Shown here: positions 10,675 through 23,128 of the stretch, piece after piece
How the letters are laid out: each line of letters begins with the position of its first letter
Position numbering within the stretch: the first letter of the stretch is position 1
Source of the DNA: Pyrenopolyporus hunteri
Lineage: Eukaryota > Ascomycota > Sordariomycetes > Xylariales > Hypoxylaceae
Length of the DNA stretch: 64,000 nt
Direction of reading: 5' to 3'
NCBI GenBank assembly: GCA_902806595.1
Contig: CADCXC010000005.1
Span: forward strand, 1,922,001 to 1,986,000
The notes under the pieces: model-generated
The model's database searches: none
What the model was told of the DNA's origin: nothing
The model's input: only the letters and a program-made list of their open reading frames with translations
Made by a program: the position numbers and the translations under genes

Positions 10675-13600
10675 ATGGCGGCGTTAACCCCGGCTCAGAT
10701 TGAGCTGGCAAAGTATGGCATCCCTAGGGTAAACATGAACATAGCGAGACCAAGATAGCTGACCGTCACAGTTCCCTCACTCCGGCCGAACTGCCTACTA
10801 AGCTTCGGTGCGCAGTCTGTAGTAAGCTAGCGGTCAACGCCTTCAGGCTTCCCTGCTGCGAGACGGCGATATGCGAGAAATGTAAGCTCTCCTCCTAGCA
10901 CATCCTGTCTTCTCTCGAATACGGTCTCTAACAATGAACAGGCCAGTCCACTCTACCATCGGTTTGCCCCGTTTGCGAGCACTCACCCGTTTCGGCTTCG
11001 GATTGTACCATATACAAATCTCTTCGAACTACCATCCGGGTTTTCCTAAAGACCGAGGAGAAGAAGCGAGAATCCGCCCGACCGAAAACCAACGGATCTA
11101 CTCCTACCACGCCCGCGCAGGACGCCTCGACGCCAACTCAGACGCGCACCCCCACCGAACAACAGCCTACAAACACCGTGCCCACCACGCAAGCTGGTGT
11201 GGAACCTCAAACTACAGACTCCGTGCCACCCTCTGCCGTCATCGAGTCTGAAGAATCCTCGGTTATCGCTCCGAAACCGGACGCTGATACCCAGTCCAAA
11301 GAAGTATGTTTAATATATCCAAACTTCTCGTCGCCGGAACCAAATCTAACCGAAGTCCAGCATGTTGCCGTAAATGGGCAAGCTCAAGAGCAGCCCGCCG
11401 GAGGCGACGAGCCCGAAGCCGTCGTCCCTCACGGCCAAGAAGGCCAGGATGAAGCAGCCGCGGAAGAAATTCAGGAAAACGACCAAGGCGGCGACGGAGA
11501 CAAGGACCAAGTGGCACAGTCTGCCATGGGCTCCGGTTTCGATCCGATGAGTGGTAATTTCGGTATGAACTTTGGCAACGGAGACATGAACCAGATGCAA
11601 ATGATGATGGCCATGCAAAACGGAATGAACCCAGCCGCTTTCGGCACTTTCCCCATGATGGGTAAGGCATTTCCCACCGCCCACCAAAAACCGATGGCTA
11701 ACCTTGGTAACCAAGGAATGATGGATCCCATGGCGATGCAGAATATGATGATGAATGGTGGCTTTGGTGCGCAGGGCATGGGCATGAACGGCATGAACAT
11801 GAACATGGGCATGAGTGGGTTCAATGGTGGCGGCAATGACTGGAACGGACAGCAATCATGGAACGTCGGCCAAGATAATTTCAATCCAAATGCTCCTGGA
11901 ATGGGAAATGGTGACTTTGGCAACTTTAATTCTGGCTTCCGTACAGGCTTCAATTCAGGTAATTATGGCCACCACAACCAGTTCAATGATTACCGTCGAG
12001 GCAATTACGGATACCGAGGACGAGGCCGGGGCCGGGGCTTCTACGGAGGCTACGGTCGTGGATACCACCACGGATATAACAGCGGAAGTGCAGGTTGGGC
12101 CGGACAGGCCTCCCAATTCTCGAGTGGTAATGACCAGATGACAGCCGACGGCTCTCAAGTAGCAGGGCAGGCGTCCGGCAACGTTGACGAGTTTGGCCGA
12201 GCAATACGGCCTGAGCCAATCCAGGAAGCACAGAAGGCTGGTGAGGACGGGCATGCTGAGGCAGACGGTAGCCGTGGTAGTACTGCCGCTGACGGGACCG
12301 ACAAGCTAACGCTGGAGAACTCGGAACAAGTGCTCAAAGAGGGCAGATCGCAATCTGTGCAGAGTGGCCCTACAAATGACAAGGATGATGTATCTTCTAG
12401 AGATCAGCATTCAGGACCTCAAGGTCCTTCCCGTGGAAGTGTCGGCCCATTGCGGCTCCAAACTACGGTCCCGGACGTACCGTTGAATGCACCTACTGGG
12501 CCGAAAGCCATGCGGCAGGGCCTCCCTAACACTAGTCTTCACAACCTAAGAGCACGTGGATTCATCACTGATGAGAAGAGCCCGAGCTCACGCACTAATC
12601 CTCCCCCAGTCGTGGCAAGCCCGATGGAGGACAAGCCAAAATCGCGGAGTAGGAGTAGTTCTCCGCATTCTTCTAGAGGCAAAGAGCGGCGCCATCGTGA
12701 ACGTGATCGAGAACATGATGAAGAGGAGAAGAGCAGGGGGCGCCACCGTGATAGAGATCGTGATCGCTCTAGGACTCATACCGTATCTAGGAGCCGAACC
12801 CACAGCCGCAGCCGCAGCAGGGATCGTAAGGAGTCCCGTAAGCATAGGCGGCATCGGTCTCCGTCGATGTCAGACGGCGACCGTGACGGCAGTCGCCGCC
12901 GCCACAAACATAAAAGCAGGAGACAGTCAACTAGAGAGGACGATGACTACAGGGGTCGGTCGAGGGATGGGAAGTACGATGAGCGCTCTAGATCTGCTTC
13001 CCCTACGGATCGTGAGCATAGGCGTTCAGGCCACCGGAGTCGTCGTGATCGGGATGAAAAACGTCGAGACCACGACGTTGATAAAGAAAGTGACTATGAC
13101 CGACATAGAAAATCTGCTCATAGGTCTCATCGAGATCGCGACCAAGATCGTGAACGGGATAGAGAGCGAGAGAAGGAGCGGGAGAAGGATCGCGGAAAGG
13201 ATCGCACCCGTGACCGTGAAGATGACCGCAACTATCGTAGCAGCAAAAGCTCCACCGCCCTACCAACCCCAGTAGAGCCCTCAGACAAAACCTTCAACCC
13301 CCCGACCGGCCCTCGGGGTAATTTTTCGATTAAAGGAGCGAGCAACAAAGCGAATTCCGCGCCCGACGCCAAGAGCGCCAGCGGCAGGTCTTCGAATTCA
13401 AACAGACGGGAGACGGAGTCGTCCCGACGTCCCTCCCAATCTTCTACGGCCGGCCAGAAAGCCGCGCCCGGGAAAGATCCACACACTTTAGAGCGCGAGG
13501 CCAGAGATCGCGAGCGCCTCCTCAAGGAAGCGCAACGGATGGCGACAATTACGGGCCGCTCTTCCGGCGTCAAGCGCAGCCGCGAGGGCGGCGACGATCG

Positions 13601-13706
13601 CGGTGGCCGTCGAAAGAACCGCCGTAGCGAAGCGGTGAATACCGAGGACGAGGAGGACCGAATGAGACGCCTAGAGGCGGAGCGCGAGGGCCGTCGCTGG
13701 GATTAG
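10675..13706 (+). CDS. RBBP6-type RING protein with RGG and SR-rich regions
   Basis: Predicted nuclear RING-type protein of about 951 residues; related RINGs (RBBP6, yeast Mpe1) act in mRNA 3'-end processing and ubiquitination. Proposed exons are 10675-10712, 10772-10881, 10942-11303 and 11361-13706. The RING is Cys-only: C26, C29, C41, C42, C47, C50, C58, C61, with core LPCCETAIC, then the helix SLRTTIRVFLKTEEKKR. Next come a Pro/Thr-rich linker, a Met/Gly/Asn-rich stretch (11540-11960), an RGG box (YGYRGRGRGRGFYGGYGRG) and a long Arg/Ser and Arg/Glu/Asp region (12640-13240). No DWNN ubiquitin-like domain or CCHC knuckle is seen, so it is not a full Mpe1. Uncertainties: the first intron is ambiguous (donor 10713 with acceptor 10771 keeps the frame; donor 10729 with an acceptor at 10802 is possible). 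The 57-bp intron 11304-11360 is frame-neutral and stop-free. Confidence 0.8.
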
Positions 13707-16464
13707 GGACGCGGCGGAATTTACGGCCCGCCCAAGGAAGAGGCGGCGAGACCGGCGGCATAGAAAGTGCCAACCGTCAGAGGTGGTGCCCTTGGGAATG
13801 GGACCCTTATTTGTCCCTAAGCTCAAGCACAGGGAAGAGCACATCGAAAAAAAAAAAAAATCTCCCCAATACCGGCGTTCCAAGAGGCGTGAAGCGAAGT
13901 AAATCTTTAAAAAGGAGGCGGAACTACGATTTTTCATTCAGGGTTGTAGTATATTGCACCAAACCAACACTTTTGAACTCCGGAATAGGAGAGGAGCGTC
14001 TAGGCGGGCGAAGGAGGGCCGATTCACTGCATACATTCTTGTACTCAAAAAATAAACTACCTGCCTCTACCCAAGAGGTAGGTAAACAGCGCACCGTTTT
14101 CACAGGGGGGGCTACATACACACGCAGGAAATCAAATCCGAAGATATAAAAAAGCTAGAAGGGGTACACGCCGAGGGTTGGCGGGAACAGTGAGGCCCTT
14201 GGGCACCTGTAATAGAGAGTCAGTACGAGTATTAATTGACACGCTTGTGCAGTCATTGAGGTGTTGAGCAGTTTTACTAATAAGACGGTTCGAGGTAATA
14301 GGTGCCATGAGTAGTAGTTGTAGTCGTAGGAAGGTATGTGTTCTACGTGCTTCGAGACGTCTTATGGGGAAGTAAACGTAGAATCCATATTGGCCCTCTC
14401 CTAGAGTAATACCGGTAGTCAAGGTTCTGTGTATCGGTGATCTATGTGGAAATACGTCTACCACATCCGGATACCACCTTTATTGACATCAACGGGTTCG
14501 CTTAGAGGAGTGACAGTAGCTAGGACCGTTTACCGCAGCGGGGATGGCCCACCTCAGTTCCCATAACGGTTAACTTCACGGCGAGTGTTGGACAGTATAA
14601 CGACCAAACCTTCGAATAGTAACCGTGGCTTGGGGTTGTACTCATGTTAAGAAGATAACCATTGTCCGTAAAGTTACCGTTGCCTGAGAGGCGATAATTG
14701 CTATTATGACATTACCGTAAATCTAAGGTTAGGTACACAGGGACATCGCTTGTTATATTACGGTTGCTCGATTAATATATCATAGATCACTTAATCTACT
14801 ATCGCCCGTTTAACGTATATTTAGAGTATTGTGCGTATAATAAGTCCGTTCCTCTTCGACATTCTATCCAGCATCCTAGTACCGGTGTTCATCGACGTAA
14901 TGGCATCCCCGCCGAACCCTACCGCAACAACTCGCCCCGGAGCTTGTTCTAGAATGTAACACCGCCAACGACAACACCAATACTCCGGCTGAAGGCACGG
15001 GGGGGGGAGGAGAAATAAAAAGGGAAAAACACGCGGTATGCCTTAAATCTTCGAGGTGAGACGCTACCCAAGTACTGAACTCTGTTACGGGAAGTGAGGT
15101 GTAGATTCTGGTTGAGGCGAGGAAGTTAGGAAGGACCAAATTAGGAATAAAAGTATGGGTAGGTAGGGAGATAGGGCCCTAGAAGTAAAAGGGGCAGCCC
15201 CGGGGATGCTTCTTCTCCATGTCGGGGTAACAGCGTCGGTGGTTATAGCTACTGAGTTTTTGTTGATCGATATATATTTAAATCCGCTATATTCCACTGC
15301 GAAGGGAAGCCATAGCAAACTCGTTCCGAGACATACTTACCTTACTGCCTACGGTGTCCCGGTAAATCTGGAAGCGGATGAGATTCGCCTAGGAACGTGA
15401 ATTATAATAAAAAAAGCCGAAGCTAGGAGCCTCGCAAAATAATTCCTCTGCGGTTTTAGGCCGAATAATAACCCTGAAGAAGCAGGTAGATGAGAACAAC
15501 GGACGTGACTGGCTAGACCCAGTTCCTACGAAGCTGAAATGCAGTGTAGGTACCTACTTTCAAGACTGGAGGCCCAGGGGGCACGCCGGCGAAACGCTAC
15601 AATTTCGGGCATAGCGTCGATGCACATGGCGCCTGTGGCTGAGCTGAGTTATGGAGCTACACGTATTGTACCTATCAGGCCTTCTCTCAAGACGCCGACG
15701 TATATGCCTCTATATAGGTAAAAAGCGCATGTAGCTCAACCTGTAGCGGGCTTTAGACGCCGACTTACCGATGTGGCGTTTGTTCGGCTGGGAACGATGC
15801 GAATTTCTTAGACATCTGTATCTCCTTATGGTCCGGCGTGCGTCTATCTATCTGGTACATAATATACATGAACCTGTTGGGGGGCATGGGTGCCTGGGAG
15901 AGAAGTATATTATAGAGTAGAAATAAATAGGGATTTACATGATGGAGAAATCATTGAGGATAAACTCACAAGATTAGGACAGCCCCTATGCCTTATAAAG
16001 CTTTGAATGCCTTAATGGTCTTTAGCTCGTCGGCAACCTTAGTGTAAAAACATGATTACGGTGTGGGTAGATCATTGAAGTACTATCGAGACGTACCTGT
16101 CACAGTCACACGGCATACACCTGCATGTAATTTCAACTGCTTATGAAGTATCACAGAGATACAGAAGGTCAGGTCAAGGTGTGTTCGCTAAAGCGCCTTG
16201 GCATACATATGGTTTCGTTAGGATGTCCTAGTCGTACTTAGCGCCGTACCACCCGAGCCGTGTTGAGATCCGCGTCCCAGAACCAATCCCACGGTGTCTA
16301 AACATATCCAATCATATACATGGAATATACTATATCCCGAGGCCTAAGGGATATCTCTAGATATCGGTAACATATTAACAGGGGTAACTCTATACTTCCT
16401 CCTCCATCTTCCCCCATAGCGTTATTATTATACACACACCATATCCTCACGCCTCATCCACCTC
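13707..16464. other. 2.8-kb gene-free spacer
   Basis: The stretch lies between the 3' ends of the RING-SR gene and of the SDR gene. It has a poly-A run at about 13847-13860, AT-rich parts at 14740-14850 and no open frame above about 112 codons. I recognise no protein, RNA gene or mobile element here. Confidence 0.55.
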
Positions 16465-17316
16465 TCACTTCCTCCTCACAACCCCCTCCACAACATCCAA
16501 CCCCGCGATCTTCTTAACCACGCCGTCGAAAGCCCCCGCCGGCAGCACCGTCTGCACGCGCGCCAAGCACGCCGACTCGCCCCTCCAGATCACCGGCGGG
16601 GGGTTCGCCCTCTGCAGGTCGCGCACGACGAGCTCGGCCCACTGCCGCGCCGGCATGCCCCGGCCCTCGAAGCCCTCCTGCCTCAGCGCCCTCTCCACGA
16701 CCTCCCTAGCAGGCCCGTAGATCGAGCCCTCGGGCAGCCTCGGCCTGGCCCGCTCCTGGAGGTTCCTGATGAGGTTGGTCCTGACGACGCCGGTGCGCAG
16801 GTCGACGACCCTGACGCCGAACGGCTGCAGCTCGAGCCGCAGCGAGTCCGTGAGCATGGCGAGCGCCGCCTTGGACGAGTTGTACACGGCCTGGAAGGGG
16901 ATGGCGAGGCTGGCGCCGATGGACGTCTGGTTGACGATGACGGCGTTGGGGGATTCGAGGAGCAGCGGGAGGAACGCCTGGATCATGGCGATGTGGCCCC
17001 ATACGTTCAGGTCGTATAGCTTCCTGGCCTCGGCGATGTTGACGTCCGCGATGGGCATGAGGAACTGGTTGCCGGCGTTGTTGACGAGAATGTCGAGCGA
17101 GGGCACCTTGCTGACGCAAGCTGCTATCGACGATTCGGATTGTATGTCTAGTTGGAGCGTGTTGATGCCCAGGGATACGAGTTCCGTCATCTTGGCCGTA
17201 TTCCGGGCCGTCGCGTAGACGTGAAAGCCAGCCTTGTGGAAAGCGACGGCAAGGGCGGCGCCCATGCCACCGTCCGAGCAGCCGGTTATGAGGACGGATC
17301 GTTTTGGACTAGACAT
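16465..17316 (-). CDS. Short-chain dehydrogenase/reductase, Ayr1-like
   Basis: Single-exon, 283-residue classical SDR. The cofactor motif TGCSDGGMG is at residues 11-19, the structural NNAG at 79-82, and the catalytic Ser132, Tyr145 and Lys149 lie in TSIG and YNSSK, so it should be active. The arginine in ATARN after the second strand suggests NADP(H) preference. Closest in pattern is the 1-acyl-dihydroxyacetone-phosphate reductase (Ayr1)-like group, whose fungal members vary in substrate, so the substrate stays open. A hydrophobic C-terminal third may contact membrane. Codons are strongly G/C-ending, unlike the AT-leaning flanks. It stands alone between two gene-poor stretches with no pathway partner. 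Confidence 0.92.
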   Translation of the reverse strand: MSSPKRSVLITGCSDGGMGAALAVAFHKAGFHVYATARNTAKMTELVSLGINTLQLDIQSESSIAACVSKVPSLDILVNNAGNQFLMPIADVNIAEARKLYDLNVWGHIAMIQAFLPLLLESPNAVIVNQTSIGASLAIPFQAVYNSSKAALAMLTDSLRLELQPFGVRVVDLRTGVVRTNLIRNLQERARPRLPEGSIYGPAREVVERALRQEGFEGRGMPARQWAELVVRDLQRANPPPVIWRGESACLARVQTVLPAGAFDGVVKKIAGLDVVEGVVRRK

Positions 17317-20300
17317 CTTTCTAGCGTGCTCGAAGCAGGGGAATCTAAAATACAGGGGTTTGGAAAGAAATAGGGAGCTCGATACTCGGATGCTTCAGGT
17401 TTATATTAGGAAGAAGGAAATGCGAATTTGATGGGCTTTCTGCTATTTAAATGCATTTTGATTCCCTACCTTATGTACAAGGGGATAACAGGTACGATGA
17501 ATGTCGTGATGCCGAGCGAAGGTGTAAATACGTACCGGCTGTTACCAGATACGGTAGTGGAGTCGAACCTGATTGGATGACCAGATTTGGCCCCGGCCTA
17601 AATATCTTTCCTGTCGGGTTACAGAGCCCGGTCACGGTTTATTATCCCTCCGCCTGCGGGCACGATAGGGAATTTACCTCGCTTCACCATTCTTAATGCC
17701 TACCCGATCACCAACAACGCCTCTTATCCCACTGATATCGTTGTTGGGATGCAGCTTACCTGAAACGATGCACGAAACTAACAATCGGACTCCTGCCCCT
17801 ATATGGACCGTATTTAAAAATAAATAAAATAGTTAAATGATGATTGCGTCGATCTATCTGAAAAGAAAGTATAAGAAATCGTATCCGGCGGAACATTGAT
17901 ACCTAGTAAGGTTAAATTGTTCAATAATTTATGATGGAATGCAACGTACCTGGATAGAAAGATCACCTCGCTGGTTACATCAGAGCCGGGTTGTTTAAAA
18001 AATGGCTAGAGTTAGGTTAAGAAATCAGACACTCGTATAGCCCTCGTGGATACGATAGTCTCCAGCTTTGGGTTTGCCTTCCTCAAAGACTCGGGGCACT
18101 GAATGTTATTGTACAATACAGGGCTTATACAGTGGCCTCTCCTTGATTGCGGGGGCCCTCAAAAAGTAAGATCCGCCATTAAACTAGTTCTACGGGAATT
18201 GGGGCGGGTACAGAATGAGGATTCATCCCTAATTGCGAATATCAATTGTACGATATTTAATAGCATCTAGTACTCCGCCATGGTTAACTGATATAGTAGG
18301 ATTCCTGGGGAAGTGCATTCTTGACGGCGCGTCGCGTAGACGTATTATGTCGAAATCCAGCATAGCCTTCGTTACCTATGGAGCCGATGGCGTTCTGTGT
18401 AATGACCCGCCCTACCACTTAGCACATCTGTTGTATGGAGTTTCGAGGTGTACGAGAAGATGATGTCATGATACATCTATGCGCATAGCGGCATGCGGTG
18501 AGAGGAAATAGCATGAACTCGGCACATTCGGGATGAGGAACGGTGTGATCTTAGAGTGTAGCTGGAAATCGGTGTCTATTGAATCATCTCCCTAAAAACC
18601 TGCGGAAAGCGAAGATTCCTCACGGAAACCATCGAAGGCACCCGGCCCGGCCAGGGTGTCCAGGGACTCGGCTGACATTGGAACCATGTTAGCTACTGCG
18701 CATGTCGCCTAGACGTCTTCGAGTCATTTGAGGAAGCGCGGCGAGAGCCATTTCCGTTACAAGCAATAGCTCCTTCCATATATCGACGAATCGAGAAGCG
18801 ACGGCGGCATGGTATCTACTGAATCTCACCTATATGTAATTAGTTTCCGTCCGCTTACGAACCGACGCAGACAACTATCCTATTCTTGATACGAGTTAAG
18901 AGTTACTGCACGGGAAACTTTGGAACGGGCCGTTACACAGAGGGTATTCCCTGGGCGGCTGATGAAACCTATCCTTGAGCAGGTAGGTGGAAGGTAGCGA
19001 CGATGAAAGGCCCATCAACCCCGGGGGCCCGTCGCTTTCCAATTACCAAGGCCGCGTAGTATTCGATTAGCAACTCGGAATGAGGGTCTAGAGTGGAGCA
19101 TAACCCTGCGGCAAGCTATGCGAATCGTGTTGATGTCTCTTGTCCATTGGCGTATAATTCCCAGCCCCATGAATTATTTGTTGAACGACGAATCATTATA
19201 TTCGATGGCGGCGGTAGGATCGAGATCGGTGAAAGATGCTGGGGTAATCGTCACCTGCGTGAAATCGCCTAGTCGAAATCATCTGTTCTAAGAAATTGGT
19301 GTCTACGTTGATGATGCTAAGGGCGTCGCCCGTCTAAGGCTCGTCGGCTCCGTTTTGGATGATTTCGAATAAGTAGCGTTCGCCAATCTCGGTTCTCTGC
19401 TGGCCTCTCTGCGAATCACAATTTTCTACTGCATTTTGATATTCCCTTTTTGATCGTGGGGGATTTCGAAAAAGCCTGCCGAACTCGAGTCCCCCGTACG
19501 GTGGTGCGATGTTGAATTCTATGTCTAAAAGTTAGTAGTAGGGGGATGCAACCCCAAACTAAGATCGTCAAAAGCTGCAAGCTGAATTGCTGCCAAGCCA
19601 CCTGAGCCGGAGTCGAAGCTGGAGACACCAGATCAATAAGCCAATGGTCTCAATCTGAGTCATCAGACTGTCGGTATCATTAAATGGGCTGCCATGTCCG
19701 AAGCGAGTTCTCCTGCGCATTCTCGTGATTTTTCATAAGGTGCTTAGAAAAATAGCTGCTTGGGTGAACTTCGTAGCCGCTGACACTTTCTCCGAAAATG
19801 CATTTTCCAGCCATCGCCAGATGCTAGGCTTTTGTGTCAAAATTCCGTGAAACTCGGCGCGATTGAAGAAATAGGCTACATTGCCGAGGACGATACCGGC
19901 TTAGGGGCCCGCTTTGACAAGTGGCAATGGACGCTTAATAGAAGTGCATCCTGCGCCTGACCCTGCCCCGGTCGACTTTGCAGTAGAAAATCAGGGCACA
20001 AGCTCGACGTGAGCAGTGAGATTGTGATGGATGCCGACTTTTCGCTCCCGCAGGATAGCTCGGAACGAACGTATAAAGTCTTTTTCCGCCGCCCGTCTAA
20101 AAAATCAGGGGGTTGTAGAATAGCCGGTTTCGAGGACGGTGACGGTAGCGACCGGGCTGGACGAACGGGCAACCCAGGGGTTTTATTGAATATATAAGTC
20201 GGCGCTAATGTAACCGTCTCGAAGCGTTCCTACGCAAAGGTGGCATTGGCTCGGTTTACTGGGATTTCGCGACTCGATAGGGAACGGGAAGATGATAGGT

Positions 20301-21267
20301 CCGTCGTCGTATACCGCCGTTGGGCTGCGCAGCTCGCTCCACACGAATTCCGCCGTTTAACTGACCGCCGTCGATACCACCAAAGCCACCTCCCTTACAG
20401 CATCGCAAGACGGAGTCGTTCTAAGCCCGTCAAAACTGGGAACCATCGGACGGGAAGAGACAAAGCGAGGGCAGTTCCGCCGGCGATTCTATTCTATTTT
20501 ATTTTATTCTTTTTGACGGACGACCCATGCTGGCTATTTTCCGTTATGGAACTTGGACTCGTGAGGGATGGGGTCGACTCCCTGGGTTTATGCAGGTTCA
20601 AGTACAAACGTCATCTAGTCTTGCAGTAGTGCGATGGCCTGCTAGGGCCCAACCATGGTAAGGAGTTGTAGGGCGGCTACCAGGAGACCAACGAGTGAGG
20701 TGGTTCGCCTCGTTTAGGCTAGAATTGTTGGATACGTGTAAATGATGTGCTGCAGAGCAAACCAGCTGGATGGAATCTATTGGAAAATGTAGCTAGCAGG
20801 AAGATTCTTTTCTGCCCAAACACATGCAAGAGGCATGCAGCAGCGAGCCCGATCAACGCTATTACGTGGCTGGATGGATTATTTCGGGAATATTTGGCAT
20901 GATCCGGGTGATTTGGTACGGATTCGCACGATTTGCACGATTTGGTTTATGAGCAGGTGACGGAGAGTGTAAAAGTAGAAAAAGCACGGGTCTTTCCTTT
21001 GAGGGGTCAATTTAATTCTGTTCTTGCTCTCGATGATTGCCGATTGCCCCGTCTGCTGACCCATTCCTGCCCCAACCCCCCCGAACTCACCTGTCCCCCC
21101 TCGATATCTTATCGGAACCGGCCTTATCTCCCTTATCACGGAGCTTGGGCCATCTGACTTAAGACGGGACGATGGACAGTACGTGTACGGGGTACCCATG
21201 TGATAAATCCCCCCGAACCTTCGATGTCGACGAGTACTACAGACTACATCAACTTATTCCCTACAGA
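17317..21267. other. 3.9-kb gene-poor stretch, possible decayed gene remains
   Basis: No intact gene is supported. Open frames are short on both strands. A minus-strand frame at about 19632-19525 reads like protein (SGVSSFDSGSGGLAAIQLA), and neighbouring minus-strand fragments in other frames also look coding-like (GERYLFEIIQN near 19325-19290; LSIINVDTNFLEQM near 19270-19220), each ended by stops or frame changes. This would fit an old, mutated gene on the minus strand, but I cannot name a family. The last 100 bases are the PBN1 promoter and leader. Confidence 0.45.
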
Positions 21268-22820
21268 ATGCGTCAGAGAATCACTTTCTTCCACAAGAAC
21301 GAGAACGGCGTAGAGCCCGCCGCTCTCCGGCTTCAAGGTCGCTACATCTCCGGGCCAGATATTGTAGCTGAACGCGAGGACCGAATCACTCTAGCTCTCG
21401 AGGAGCTTCCGGTCGAACTCCAACACCTACTTCGAGAATCCCGCGAGCTTTACATACGATGGCAGAAACCCGTCGCTTACAAAACGATTGGCCCTTGGGC
21501 CTCAAGGCTGCCTCCTGGTCTGCATGTCTTCTATACCCCTGGCAATAGCGATAGACCTGACGGTGGCCGCCTGTGTCGCTTGTTCCGTACGGCTTTCGGA
21601 CCTCTAGATTGCTCATCTACATCGGTAAGCAACCTCTATCAAAACATCACCATTCCACGCAGCCTACTAATGATCTGCAGGGTTCATTCACCAAGTTACC
21701 CAACGATCGATTCACCCACTCGACGGCGTATCAATATTACCAGATCCTAAACGACCTATCGCATTTCGTATCGTACATCGAACAATATATCTGCGCCTCC
21801 ACCAACTCCGATTGCAAGGCGCGGGCTCAGCGGCTTCTTGACGCGAACTACGTGGATTTCTCGTACGACGCGCTTTCGCACGTAGTAAAGGTCACGGCTC
21901 TATGGCCTCAAGAACGACAGGCGTTATTCATCAACTCGCAGCCAGATCACAGGGCCGAGGTCGGTATAATGACACCGGACATGCCTCCACACCTAGAGCC
22001 TCACGAGCTCGGTATTACGGGGCTACTTGCTGTCCTGGGTGAAGATTCTAGACCTACACCGACTTTGTTCTCTTTTCCGTCGCGCCACAAGACGACCGAG
22101 GGAGCAAGCTTCTCGGCTAGCTTTCTTCGGCCATGGGGCTTACATCCGACAATGAAGCTAGAAATAAGCTCGAACAAGCCGCCGATGTACGGGGCGTATT
22201 GTGCGCTACACACGTACCTTACCCTTCCCAGGACCGTATTTGCCGACAAATACCAGCTCGCGGATGAGGTATTTCTATCGTCGAAGAACTTGACGTCGTT
22301 ACGCTACATCAGCCAACCGGTGGACCTTGAAGCACCGGACTACGCTATGAGGCTTTGGGGCTCTAGTGTTCTCCTAGAGCTGAAGCCTCCCAACACCGAA
22401 GATAACCAGGCGTGGACCGCCGAAATCCCACTCCACCTCAGGTATCTGGCACCTGCGGAACACGGATATAGGAATGTCAGTGTCCCTTGGCCCGTGGTTT
22501 TCTGGGCTTGCGCTGCCGAAGACGGTACGAAGTTCGCGAATAGTCCGTTCGACAGGGTTAACCTGGGATACGATGGACTGTTTGGGCCGCGTACGCTGTT
22601 CTGGCATGTCGAACCGAAGCCAAGTAAAGGTGAAAACCTTTACCACGAAATCCAGGTTCCGGTGCTTGATTTGGCACAGTCGAACCGGATTAGCTCTGGG
22701 ACAGTAACCGTAGTTTTGATGGGGCTTGCTTTTGTAATATGGAAATTGGTGTCGGTATGCTTGGGAATGGGCCACGAGAGCCCTAAGCCGGAGAAAGTAA
22801 GGAAGAGGAAGCGTCTGTGA
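21268..22820 (+). CDS. PBN1: Pbn1 / PIG-X, GPI mannosyltransferase I subunit
   Basis: ER membrane protein that stabilises the Gpi14/PIG-M mannosyltransferase in GPI anchor synthesis (family knowledge). Exons are 21268-21624 and 21681-22820, with a 56-bp intron (GTAAGC donor, TGCAG acceptor), giving 498 residues. The family is shown by the luminal domain: YCALHTYLTLPRTVFADKYQ, PVDLEAPDYAMRLWGSS, then IPLHLRYL and VPWPVVFWAC. One membrane segment lies near the C terminus (TVTVVLMGLAFVIWKLV) followed by a basic tail KVRKRKR. The start MRQRITFFHK is preferred over the in-frame ATG at 21172 because fungal Pbn1 proteins usually begin with such a sequence; the longer form would add 32 residues. Confidence 0.94.
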
Positions 22821-23128
22821 TTCCACATTGACAAAGCATCCATCATCTTACATTCTATGCTTTTAAGGGGGGATTTCTGGTGTGGGATTCGATACCGGCG
22901 TTGTGGTCATGTGATTGCGTGTAATCGCGTTACTCAGGTTGTTAGTTTGTTACTGTACAGGGCAAAAACAGTAGTGTACTGGAGTTGGGGCGGCCGGGGG
23001 TTTTCACCCATTCGTAGACTGTCTACGTGCATACATACCTTATATACCATACCTACTTTTCAGTTATTCTATTCAAATTGAATCTCAATAATCCTTAGGT
23101 ACTCGAAACCCAATTTGATGATACCGCA
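22821..23128. other. Short spacer, P4H promoter
   Basis: A 308-bp spacer between two genes on the same strand. It holds the PBN1 3' end and the promoter of the prolyl 4-hydroxylase-like gene. I see no further feature. Confidence 0.5.

Noticed and set aside
12556..13275. 239-codon + strand frame within the RING-SR gene
   Set aside because: A shifted reading of the Arg/Ser repeat part; the frame of the SR protein is supported by splice continuity.
17560..17572. GGTTCGACTCC on the minus strand, a perfect tRNA B-box word
   Set aside because: The flanking bases do not pair as a T-stem, and no anticodon or acceptor stem can be built around it.
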